Of a stretch of 64,000 bases of DNA, positions 46,801 through 57,144 are shown piece after piece (the first letter of the stretch is position 1; each line of letters opens with the position of its first letter). The position numbers and the translations under genes were made by a program. The stretch is from Branchiostoma belcheri (lineage: Eukaryota; Chordata; Leptocardii; Amphioxiformes; Branchiostomatidae): positions 608,476-672,475 of the forward strand of contig NW_017802447.1 in the NCBI RefSeq assembly GCF_001625305.1. Direction: 5' to 3'. The notes below the pieces were generated by a model. That model saw nothing but the letters and a program-made list of their open reading frames with translations, was not told the DNA's origin and did no database searches.

Positions 46801-49800
46801 CAAAACCTCCAAGAAAACAACCCCACCGCCTTCTGGAATTTACTCAAAGAACTAAAAAAGACCGAACCAGTATCACAGGAAGATCTACCAGCCGACACCT
46901 GGGTCGAGCACTTCAAAAACATTCACAGCAAATCCAGATTAAAACAAGAAAACTTTGATCATAACTTTGAAATTGAAATTTTGCGCAAACTTCAGGCACT
47001 CCAAAAATATAAGCCAAGTCCAGGACCCTTGGACCAACCAATCACTGCCTCTGAAATTAAAGATGCAATTCACGCCCTCAAAAACAAAAAAGCCAGCGGG
47101 GATGACATGGTCACCAATGAAATGCTGAAAGCAGGAAAACATATCCTATTAACCCCTCTCTTAAGACTTTTTAATAGTACCTTCTCATCAGGAATTTTCC
47201 CCAAAATGTGGTCGAGAAGTTACATCGTCCCCATCTTCAAAACAGGGCGAAAAGACGACCCAAACAATTATCGTGGAATAGCCATTTCCAGCTGCTTAGG
47301 AAAACTTTTCTCCTCGATTTTAAACAAAAGACTTTCAACCTTCCTCGAAGAAAAAGAAATCACAAAACCAAACCAAACCGGATTCCGAAAAAATTATAGG
47401 ACAGCAGATAACATCTTCATATTAAAAACCCTTATCTCCAAATACACACAGTCGGGAAAACGATTATTCGCATGTTTTGTCGACCTGTCTAAAGCTTTTG
47501 ACTCCATTTGGCACGAGGGACTTTTATTCAAGCTTCTTTCCAATGACATGTCAGGCAAATTTTTCAATGTAATTAAAAACCTATACAACCAATCTGAGGC
47601 CAGTGTTAAAACTAAAGAAGGCCTAACTAAAGTTTTCCCATTGAAATTGGTGTTCGCCAAGGATGTGTTTTAAGCCCAACCCTATTCAACCTATACATCA
47701 GTAATCTCATAGATAAACTCAACGCAGAAAACCTAGACGCACCCCTACTAGAACATTCCAAAGTTACTAGCCTCTTTTATGCCGATGATATCGTCTTATT
47801 ATCGGAAAGTGAGCAGGGATTACAGAAAGCAATAAACACCCTTGGACGGTACTGCAAACAATGGAAGTTAACTATCAACCTGGCAAAAACTAAAGTAATG
47901 ATATTCAACAAAAGAGGCCTCTTATTTTCTAACCTTCGTTTCTCACTAGATGATAAAGAGATAGAGATAGTTCAATCATACTGCTACCTAGGAGTTGTGT
48001 TTACAGCAGGATGTACATTTAGCACTGCCATGAAAAATTTACAAAAGAGGGCCCTAAGAGCAATGTTTAACATCAGAAGTACTCTCGGAGAAACCAGATC
48101 CTCTGTATCATTACACTGTAAACTGTTTGACACATGTGTTGTACCGATATTACTGTATGGCTCCGAAGTTTGGGGCAGTAACAGTTTGAACGACAAATCG
48201 CCATTAGAAACTGTACATCTGAAATTTTGTAAATACATTCTTGGTGTCCGTAGGAACGCCAGTAACTTCGCATGTAGAGCGGAACTAGGACGTTTCCCCT
48301 TACAGATAGAGGCCCATTGCCGAATGTACAATTACTATTTTAGACTAGTTAACGAAGTGCTCCCAAGTAGTCTACAATATGAAGCCTATACAGTACAACA
48401 AGAGCTAGTTCGCCGAAATATACCCTGCTGGTTATCTGATGTAAAGAAACTGTTAGAGGAGTCCGGTTTTGCCTACCTGTATTTAAACGGTCACTTAAAC
48501 ACACCCTCCCATCTAAAAGAACTAAAACAGAGATTGAAAGATATCCACATCCAAAAGTTCTACTCAGAACTACAAGCAGAAGGACGAAGAGAAAACCAAG
48601 GCAACAAATTAAGAACATACAAAACATTTAAACTGAACTATGAAAGAGAAACATATTTAAACATTACAAACTTCGAACATCGAAAAACCATGTGCAAACT
48701 TCGTATAAGTGACCATCCCTTACATATAGAATCCGGTAGGCACAACCGTACCCCTCTGAACGATAGGACGTGCGAATTCTGTGATCATCTATATGTAGAA
48801 AACGAGTCGCACTTTTTACTTGATTGTAGTTTATATGAAAATGAACGTAAGGTGTTATTTAATGTACTAGATTTAGACAAGAAATATAAGAAACTGTCCA
48901 AGCAAAATAGATTTATACATCTTATGTCAAGCAGAAATGAACACATTGTAGAAAAAGTGTGTGATTATATCAATAAGTGTTTCAAGAAGAGAGAAGAAAC
49001 CAGAACCAAAAAATAGACAAACAGTAACTTTAAGAATTATGTAGTACTTAGAATCCTAGTATAGAACTCAAACATACATTATGTATGTATGCACCACATG
49101 TATTTTATACTGTGACAAAGCATGTATGCATTTAGCCCGTCTGGGCAAGGATATGCAATAAAGATCATTTCATTTCATTAATGTCATTCAAACAAGCTAT
49201 TAAGACCGGTCTGTATTGTACCCCCTTCCTTTGGCCTTCTTGGAAGCCCTGGCCTGAAGTGTTTACCACATGATCACGGTTAGAAACCTTTTTCCACGAA
49301 GGCGAACAATCACAGAGTTTCGTTCCAGTGAAACGACTCTAGGATGGAGGTTACCATGGAAACAGTCTCGTTCCCAGAACTAGACCCCGTCTGGTTGTTT
49401 CATACCGGCTAGCAAGTTTCTGACCACCTATTACTAGTCTTAGTCCACTTTAGTTTTACTTTTGTTTTCCAACGTATGTCATTCATTAAGTGCAAATTCG
49501 GGTCTAATGATAATTCTTCAACACATTCTGACAGTTTTAGGGCCAGATTTTGTCACGCTGCAAGACATACGAAAAATAGACCGTCTGCATTGAGATTTAG
49601 CAAAGGAAAGAAAGTTTTTGTCTTTACCTCGACTACCTCCTCGTCTGTAGGCACGTTATCACTGATGTCACTGTTGTTATCACTGTCGCTTCCTGTGGAG
49701 AACACAACGTAAGGTTATCAACACTGCAAATGGAGCGCCTCCGTTAGTTAACAACAATCAGGTGGTGCCAATTTTGGTTAACAGTATTCAGACATGCATC

Positions 49801-52800
49801 AGTTGCTTCTGTTGTGTTCTTAGCGTTATATGTTGATGCAGGGAGACAAAAAAGAAGCACGTACACGTCAAAACATCAGCCTCCTGCGCAGATTTTTCTA
49901 GTGGCCTGCATTCGTTTCAATCAGACAAGTGGCAAATACATACAGCTATCCCCCGATACAGTTGTCCCAGGGAAAAGAAACCACCGCGCTCATGGCAACA
50001 AACATCATGAGGCCACTAGAAACATCTGCATAGGAGGCCAGTCAATCTCCTTGTTCTGAAATTTGAACAGGTAAGCATACCGTCGTCGCTGGAAGACTCG
50101 GTCTTGACGAAGCTGAGCGGGAACACGGTGGAGCCGGGGTCTGTGGGCTGGGCGGGGGAACCGTGCGACGCCTCGGGCACGCTGGGCGGGAAGGTCAGCA
50201 AACTGTCGGCTGCACAAACCGGACAATAACGGAACGGTTAACGGACAATTCTGGTCAAACAGCCACACCTAGGATTTCATGAACATCCTCTTTATTTTGA
50301 GATACAACATGACAGGCGTGGTCTGAGTTCGGATTGTGTAAAGTTGACTAAATCTATGATCGGCGGATGTTAGATAACCTACAACGTAGTTTTTGTTGTA
50401 AGTATCGATCTACTGAAATTGTACTTCCTTGTATCTGAAGATGACGAATCCATAGCACTTATTAACAAATATTTTTTGTTCCCAAAGTTTCGACGAGTCA
50501 TTAGAAAAGTTGAACGGTTTTAGTTTGAGCCTACTTTATACCCCCTGTTTAAGTACAATGCTTCATCCTCGTGGCTTTATAAAGGATAGGTGTTTACTGT
50601 GTCTAGGGGCAGCGTTTCCCCCTGAGTCAAAACGTAACTCACCGGTATCTGACGGTGCGCCTGACTTGGTGTAGTACGCGTGGTCAGGTGGCAACTTTTC
50701 CGAAGTGTTCTGGTCGATGTTTCCGAAAGGGGGCGCTTCTTCACGTGTTTGCCTGACGAGAGCCGCCAGCTGCTTCCCTCTGTGGTGTCGGCAGTTCGAC
50801 TGTAACCAAACACGGCGACAGAGTTAAGGATAAGAAAAACTGTCGGAGTTTCCGTGATTTAGGACAGCCACACCTCGTGCACGACACTTATCATTACCAC
50901 ACATTATATACAGATATGCAAGTAGTATTGGGTACATGTTGGGTGACCGACTCAGTGACCCCATGACCTCAGCAGACTAACTCAAAATCTGAGATTTTTT
51001 TCCCACCCAAACTGATAATAATGCAGTTATGCGAAAAAATGTAATATTTCCGTACGTTCGTATTTATCGATTGATTTCAAAGAAAGGAACAAAGGGACCG
51101 ATTTAACAAGCTAGCGGCAATCTCTTTCTTTATATCTATAGTGGGTGATTATAGCTATTGTTTAGTAAAACTCGAGAGATTTGGACTTAAGGTAAAGCTC
51201 TGGGATTACATGGGATTACAGTGCTTGGTATTGCGCAAGTCTTTCCCAGTCTTGCATCAACTTAGCATTGCCTGTCATTGCGCAAACTTGACAGTCTGGC
51301 TTGCAACATACAACTTAAATTACCTGTCGTTGCGCAAATCTTAACGGGGCTTGCATCAAGTTGACATTACCTTGCATTGCGTAAAACTTAACGGGGCTTG
51401 CAACAGCACCAAAGCAAGACTTACTAATGAATATCTTCAATCCCTTGATATCTTCAAGGAGGTTTACCTCCTCTTTGATATCTTCAATCCTTTAATCCCT
51501 TGTAGAAAAGATACCTTTCCCCTCCTCCCCGAAACCACAGCTCTAGCGGCTAAAATTCGCTCGTAGACTGACAAACGCTACCCGGCTAGAAGTCTGGACA
51601 GGAGGCTATGAAATGTCTGTTTTTGGTTCTGTGTGTGTGTATCATGTAGGTAGGTTTGAGAGCGAAGCCATTGATGATTTTTGGTATGCGAAAAACAGCT
51701 GTTTTTCATGGTTTTCAGACAATGTTAAAGCCGGAAACAGATATCTGTAAATGACTGAAGGTGTTGCTTGAAGCGATGTCATTTTCTACGAATGGGCTGT
51801 CACTAAGCAGGATAGCGGCCTTTAGCTGTGGGGTATTCTACATGGTTGGGTGCAGTTCGTGTGGCGTCACGTTACTGAAGAAAGGAGCGGCACAAGGAAG
51901 GAAATACCTGAGCCTTAAGAAAGTCAACAGGAATTTCCGTCAATTAAGGAAATGGTCCGTATGTTGCTGATATATATATAAAAATAGCCAGTCAACCATC
52001 CGTTCTTTCTCTCAGTACACGTGGGTTCCCTACCCTGTACTCGTTGAATTGTGATTTATTAAAATCTACCACATTGTGGAAGGGTTGACATAACAGGTGG
52101 CTATCACCTCTTCAAGATGTCAAACCTGAGACCAGACTGTGAGGTTTGAAGTACTTCCACCGGGAAGGACCCCTGCTCAAGGTGTGCCTCTACATGGGGT
52201 TTCCGGCTTAACATCTTATCCAAGAGGACGAGCTAGGTACTCATTTTCACCTGAGTCAAGTGAGGAAGTAGGTGTAAAGTGCCTTTCCCAAGGGCACAAC
52301 AATAGGAACTGCCAGGGATTCAAACCCAGAACCTTCGGATTTTGAGTCAACAATCCTAACGGTAAACCACAAGACCGCCTTGCCACCTATTAAAATAAAA
52401 ATAAATCGACGTATTTGCCTTTTGAATGAAAGCGATAAAAGGGATCCGGTACCTAACTACCGATGTTGATCAGGCTAATACAAACTTTCCTGACCGTTAA
52501 AACACCAGGGGATACTGAGAAGGCAGGTGCTCACCTACTACCTNNNNNNNNNNNNNNNNNNNNAGGTGCTCACCTAACCTACCTGCTTGTTCCTGGAAAA
52601 AATCATCACGTGATTTCTTAGCCAACTTTACTTTGCCCCCTAGACCACAGAGTTCAGAGGCTTGGCGACACTTTTTAAAAGCAAGGATTTGTTTCTCACG
52701 AAACGGGTTTCATATAGAGACCGTGGGGTCTACGAGTCTATTTCATATAGTAGTTAATTGGTATTCAGTCTTAACAATGTACGTATTACTCGAAATATTA

Positions 52801-55800
52801 GCCTAGCCTGGTTTTACATGCCCTTTAGGTCTAGGTCCTCAAACGGTCGCTACCCGCAAAAAGAGCAACAGGAGCTAAAATAGCAGGATACCAGGCTATT
52901 GATATAGGAATAAGAAAGAAAAAATGCGTGAGTTTGACTGACTAGAAAAAAAAATCGTACATTCGTACTTTCTTCTTCCGAGAGTAGAATCAGAATAGAC
53001 TCAGTTAGTGACAATACAACTTTGAAATGAACGTGGGTGTGCGTGCTTGCGTGCTTTTTGCGTGCGTGCGTGCGTGCGTGTGTGTGTATTGGAAACATTT
53101 TGGGGGACACAGTCTGCACAAGGTGACATGTATGCGTACTTTGAACACTGTCGCCCCTCCCATGTCTTCTTCTGAGTTATCCTCAATGTTGCCCAATTCT
53201 TCAATATTGCTACAAGGGGAAGGCTAAATAATAAGACTGTTTGAACCACCGCTAACTCCTCATAATGCTACCAAATTTCTAAAGCTGTCAGAAGCACCGG
53301 ACCTTACAGTTACAAGCACTCTCATAGCCTAGTACATGTAAGTAGTAACGTACCAAAGTTGCAAATAACATGCGATATTGTACTGCCATGATTTTGTATT
53401 GTCATCCCTTCCAAACTTATACATGTTTCATTTCTGCCAAACAGTTGGACAGATGCAAGTAAGGGTAAATAGTCCGCTCGTGTTAGGTTATTACCAGTAC
53501 TTTGTTCGAAATATACAAATACAGGATAACACAGTCAAAACAAGAATGAGCTATAACACGGTAAATGTACTACAAAGTTCATGATGCACACTCCGAGTCG
53601 TGGATAGGTTTTCATGTTTTTCTTTATGCTAATCCCAGTTCAATACCGACCAAAGTGCAATAACTAATCAAAAGATTTCACTGCAGTTTATTGATGCCCA
53701 TACATACAGGCAAAACTTGGTACAGGTAAGTGCTTACCATACATTCTTCAAATGATCAGGTAGTTTTGGTTGTGATCTTGAGGTCTACGGTGTAATTTTA
53801 GAACTTCTATTGTACTTCCGTTCATAAGAAACATCGTACAAGGAACAAGATTATATTCGATTCTATGGTCGCATTTTCCTCGATGATATTTCAGATACTG
53901 TACGAGACTACGCAAATGCAGTTGGACTTTAAAAAACACAACATTGCTTAACAGAATTGTTTTAAATACTGGTTTAAAGTAATTGGACAGCACATGCGGG
54001 AAAAATACCCACTTTTATGGGAGCAGATCTCTTCTTCACGACTCTCCCGGTTTTGTGGCTCACGGGCGGGGGCGATGTGTGAGACTGGGAGCCTGTCAGA
54101 CGGGAAAAAAGGAAAAACAACATGGCGGTTACAAAATGGCGTCATTTAGAATCGAATTTTTGGTTGCTCTCTCAGAAGACTTTCTTGCATGTATACCAAA
54201 TTCTTTCTTAAACCTCTCGCCAACAACTGGCTCGTCTTGTTGTATAGTGACATTGCAGTAGTAAAGGGATTTCAGCACAATACAAATCATTTAACATGAA
54301 GCGAAGGCTACAAAATTCGCAAGAAATATACTAAGCTTTTATGCCACAAAAACGCATTCCATACGAATATTTCGTGAGATGACCAAGGTTCTGAGCTAAG
54401 TTACTCAAAGATATGAAGCTGTTTTTAGATATTCTATCTTTTCTGGTATGAGAGGCTTTCTGTCGTACGGTCATCAGGTCAGAATTTACCGCTGACAAGG
54501 ATCTACCACATCTTTTCCCCGCTGCCCGACGCCGTTTGTACGACAGATCCAGGACTGTACTGTCGTAAACCTGTCGTGCGACACACGTGACAAGTGCATT
54601 ATAAGGTACTCGTGTATTTCTGTATCACTTCTTACGTACATCTTGTGTAGACTAGCGACCTGCGTTTGTTTCTATGGGCGAGTACTTTCTTGTTTTTCGT
54701 TGTTAAAATAGAGCTGTTACGGGGAAGGGCTGCATCGAGGGGAGGGCTGTATCGGCCAATACGTTTATACCGCCGCAAACCCAGGACGCTAGAAAAGTCT
54801 GCACAACAGACCAGCTAGTTCTCTCTCTTTTCTTCCCTACCTCTGGATTTCCTGCGCTTCGGTTTCCTGTCCACGATCCTGTAGACCTTGTAGGCCGCCT
54901 CGCCCTTCGCCTTGCAGTTCTCGGCGCGGAGCTCCACCACGTCCGGCAGGGAGTTGAGCGCGCAGCGGAAATTCGCCTTCCACGTTTTCCACAGACTCAC
55001 CTTCTCATACGGCACCTCAGACTTCTCAGGGTCGAACCGACCTGTGGGCACATTTAAAATGTAGTTTTAAGTATACCATGGAAACTAGTTTTTAACATCA
55101 CCGATGCCCGTGTTACATGCACTTGCAATTAGTCTTTGGGCATTTATTTGCAACTGTTAACCTCTTAGAAACGATGTAATAGACAGGGAAAACAGGATGA
55201 CTAAACAACAGTTGTCTACCTTCTTTTGATTCCTATCTTTCCGATGATTGTTGTATATATTATCAACGGTCGTTTGTGTCTAATATAGAAGGAGTGTAAA
55301 AGATCGTGGCATCTACTCAAAAGGAGCATGTCATTCTTTCTTACTTTTTACAAACATCATTAATCAAACACAATAACTTCTCCTCCTAGTGATTGAATAG
55401 TTACACACCTGTATGAACAGCCCAAGCCTTGAAGACTGCTGAGTGCTTCATGTGGTTGAAGTGCTGGCTGGAAGCGTGGATCCATGGTACCTAGGAGAAC
55501 ACAGTGCACACAAGGTACTTCATGAGTTAAAATCGTTCTAATATGTCTAAACGGCACAAATAGCGAAGCAAAGTAGCAATGTATTGAGCAAGATTGAAAC
55601 AAAACATGGGGAATCTATCGACGGCTTTTTTTATGGTTTGAAAACATGAAAATTGCAATTTCAACAGAGGTGCAATTGCACATGGGAAATTGCAAGACTT
55701 TTAAGTATCCTAGGTTACAATCACAAGGCTAAATTGTTAAGGTAATATCACAGTATGGACGTGTCTCTGTATCTGGTGATCGTGGTTCTGATTTGTTTGA

Positions 55801-56911
55801 CCGCGCTCAGGTATAGCTCATTTTCGTCGATAAGTTGTTCTACTGTTTTCGAATACGGTAAAAGAAAAGTCCTTCGACGTTATTCCAGCCACGTCATTTC
55901 AACGAAAAACATCGCTATTTTTCATAAATGACGATGCACTGCTATATTTCAAACCGATTTGTAAACAGCCCGTGCCGAGGAAAGGCAGTTGCCGTTTTGC
56001 GTTAGCGTAAATCCGACCGCGATAGCTCCGACCAAAAACAGCGATCACGCCGAAAATGTGTCCGATATTTCAGATTAAGAAGGATATTTGTAAATATGGA
56101 GCCACGTATGTAATAGCATAACATCTGTAAAGTATGCAGATTGAAAATCTTGAGGTAAAAACCTTCGCAGACTTCACACGAGAAGGCATTAGTGGAGCGG
56201 GTTGTATGCTCGTTCATGTATGTTACCTGGACACGTGCGCTAGCTTTATATGATCGAAATGTTTAAGAATTGCGTTGAAGTACAATTCACTGAGTACAGC
56301 AATCGTTACTTAACTTAACAGACTCACAAATCTAAAACACGAGAGAACAAATATGATATTGGGGAAGAATTGAAATGCATTCAAACGAAATGGTAAATTT
56401 GTAATAGGCATTAGCATATCAACGGATGCAAAACAACAGTCTCAGTTGATATTTTGGAACACAAAAAACGGCGCAACAAGCTTCTCTAGTTTTTCTTGAA
56501 GTTATAAAAATAACATCTGTTATGTGAACACATCAATATTTTCAACTGCAGAATAAGTGTTTATCATAAATTTCTATGAAGGAAAGCAAAGAAATAACAT
56601 TCCGAAAAATATTCACGATAACATGGGATGAATAACACTTGGTACGAGGGTTGTTCATGTCGTCTTCGAAAAAAAGTCGACAGAAATTTTTTTTCACGGA
56701 AATTGATAACGACAAACATAGACCAAAATGATGTCGATACCTTGAATTTTCTCTCCTTCTTGTCCAGCCAGCAGAAGCCGTGGTATTTCTCCGTGTCCAG
56801 TTGCTGCTCCAGCCACGGCCGCATCCGTAACTTCTGCCCCGGGTCTTCTCCCTGGGCCGACATGTCGCCTGCGTACGCCGGGCTGGGCACCGTGTCCTCA
56901 AAAACCGTCAT
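40892..56911 (-). CDS. IRF: Interferon regulatory factor (IRF1/2-like)
   Basis: Ten coding exons: 56911-56741, 55490-55409, 55041-54841, 54084-54009, 53209-53140, 50799-50643, 50209-50081, 49692-49628, 41927-41354 and 41025-40892. They close to 552 residues. The DNA-binding domain (about 24-145) has the tryptophan cluster: [28 protein letters not shown] and [19 protein letters not shown]. It is followed by [16 protein letters not shown], probably nuclear-targeting. An acidic stretch follows ([18 protein letters not shown]), then Pro/Ser regions, a SUMO-type [10 protein letters not shown], an [12 protein letters not shown] acid patch and a Ser/Thr/Pro/Gln-rich tail. No IRF3-type association domain is visible, which resembles IRF1/2. 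The ATG lies just after an acceptor at 56927, so an upstream non-coding exon is expected; M17 is an alternative start. Confidence 0.9.
42201..42216 (+). promoter_or_regulatory. YY1-like site at the LINE 5' end
   Basis: AAGATGGCGGC at 42204-42214 matches the YY1 consensus. It lies within about 10-15 bp of the inferred 5' end, the position of the functional YY1 site in human L1. Confidence 0.4.
42464..45275 (+). pseudogene. LINE ORF1: J-like, PHD-finger and SGNH-esterase protein, frameshifted
   Basis: ORF1 starts at 42464 in a good context (ACAAAATGG). Residues 14-83 form a J-domain: YGLLGI, an amphipathic [10 protein letters not shown] helix and [21 protein letters not shown]41-K42-A43 replaces HPD. 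A beta-rich block follows ([24 protein letters not shown]). The first frame ends at 43066; the continuation is in the +1 frame (open from 42963). It contains a C4HC3 PHD finger (C45, C48, C61, C64, H69, C72, C93, C96 of that frame), a coiled coil (about residues 160-250) and an SGNH hydrolase with GDSN (S330), GTND (377-380) and DGYH (D466, H469). The end is a 14-residue tandem repeat cut by TAG at 45273, where other units have GAG. The esterase triad is intact. Confidence 0.85.
44918..45300 (+). repeat. Tandem 42-bp repeat encoding [14 protein letters not shown] units
   Basis: About nine in-frame units, 42 bp each with two 39-bp variants. They encode a His/Arg/Glu-rich array at the C-terminus of LINE ORF1. 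Strong unit identity implies recent expansion or homogenisation. It is a low-complexity charged tail that may bind RNA (inference). Confidence 0.85.
45512..49016 (+). pseudogene. LINE ORF2: endonuclease and reverse transcriptase, two frameshifts
   Basis: The first segment (45512-46120) is an AP-type endonuclease ([16 protein letters not shown]). Where the catalytic Glu of the usual ETW motif belongs it reads LLKTW (K38). The frame is lost in a C7 run (46087-46093) and resumes with STVDYAI and FSDHC. The RT segment (to 47673) has [16 protein letters not shown] and [13 protein letters not shown] second slip at about 47650, one base missing in a G run, precedes RQGCVLSP. The third frame carries [10 protein letters not shown] (YADD codons at 47778-47789) and a C-terminal zinc-binding [19 protein letters not shown]. 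No RNase H is seen. Neighbouring ORF1 lies 236 bp upstream. Confidence 0.9.
49351..49364 (+). promoter_or_regulatory. Isolated X-box (RFX-like) site
   Basis: GTTACCATGGAAAC sits in the IRF intron, 170 bp beyond the LINE 3' end. It matches the RFX consensus. Confidence 0.35.
51420..51500. repeat. Direct repeats around an AGGAGGTTTACCTCCT palindrome
   Basis: Three copies of (T)GATATCTTCAA flank or overlap the palindrome at about 51457-51473. A similar palindromic core, CAAGGAGGTTTAAACTTCCTTG, occurs at about 31216-31238. This suggests a dispersed short palindromic element. Confidence 0.4.
52125..52390 (-). mobile_element. tRNA-derived SINE
   Basis: On the minus strand the unit starts with a tRNA-like head: an A-box-like TGTGGTTTACCGTTAGG (about 52372-52356) and a B box GGTTTGAATCCC (about 52326-52315). 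It is followed by the AAGGCACTTTACACC body typical of aquatic-animal SINEs. It lies in the IRF intron. A degenerate relative occurs at 13597-13800. Confidence 0.7.
52544..52563. other. Assembly gap (20 N)
   Basis: The same AGGTGCTCACCTA stretch borders the gap on both sides. A collapsed tandem repeat or overlapping contig ends are likely, so the 20 N is not a measured length. Confidence 0.95.
52803..52898. mobile_element. Degenerate MITE, relative of the 29744 hairpin
   Basis: The ends CTAGCCTGGTTTTACA and GGATACCAGGCTA are inverted. The internal AGGAGCTAAAATAG recalls the GGGAGCTATAATAG arm of the perfect copy. Confidence 0.5.
53036..53092. repeat. GT/GC-rich microsatellite next to an IRF exon
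   Basis: GTGCGTGC and GTGTGT runs lie 48 bp beyond the donor of the 70-nt IRF exon (53209-53140). Confidence 0.8.
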
Positions 56912-57144
56912 CGGGCCACAAAATTCCCTGGGTAGAAAAGAAACCGTGTTCAGTGTATTCCACATGCTTGAGAATAGAAAAAAAAACGTCTGCAATACGA
57001 GAGAGTCACGAAGGAAATGTTGTTGTTGTTGGTTGCAGTCATCCGACAGGAGGAAAATACTCTTGTTTGAAAGAATACCAAATAAGACTTTCGTTAGTAG
57101 GAAGGAAAGGAGTATAAAACAAAGAGTTGCTGTGTTGTAGCACA

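Larger units (their letters stand above)
42190..49180 (+). mobile_element. Near full-length CR1-like LINE, antisense in an IRF intron
   Basis: The element runs from a GC-rich leader through ORF1 (J-like, PHD and SGNH domains) and ORF2 (endonuclease and reverse transcriptase). It ends in an AATAAAG tail followed by an ATTTC short repeat (49157-49180). PHD-plus-esterase ORF1 proteins are described for CR1-group non-LTR elements. Boundaries are approximate. A shared TGTCATT at 42190-42196 and 49182-49188 might be a target-site duplication. Frameshifts at about 43030, 46090 and 47650, a nonsense codon at 45273 and a changed endonuclease residue indicate a dead copy. Confidence 0.85.

Noticed and set aside
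42190..49188. TGTCATT as a firm LINE target-site duplication
   Set aside because: Seven bases is short for a 7-kb interval and the 5' boundary is uncertain; kept only as a possibility.
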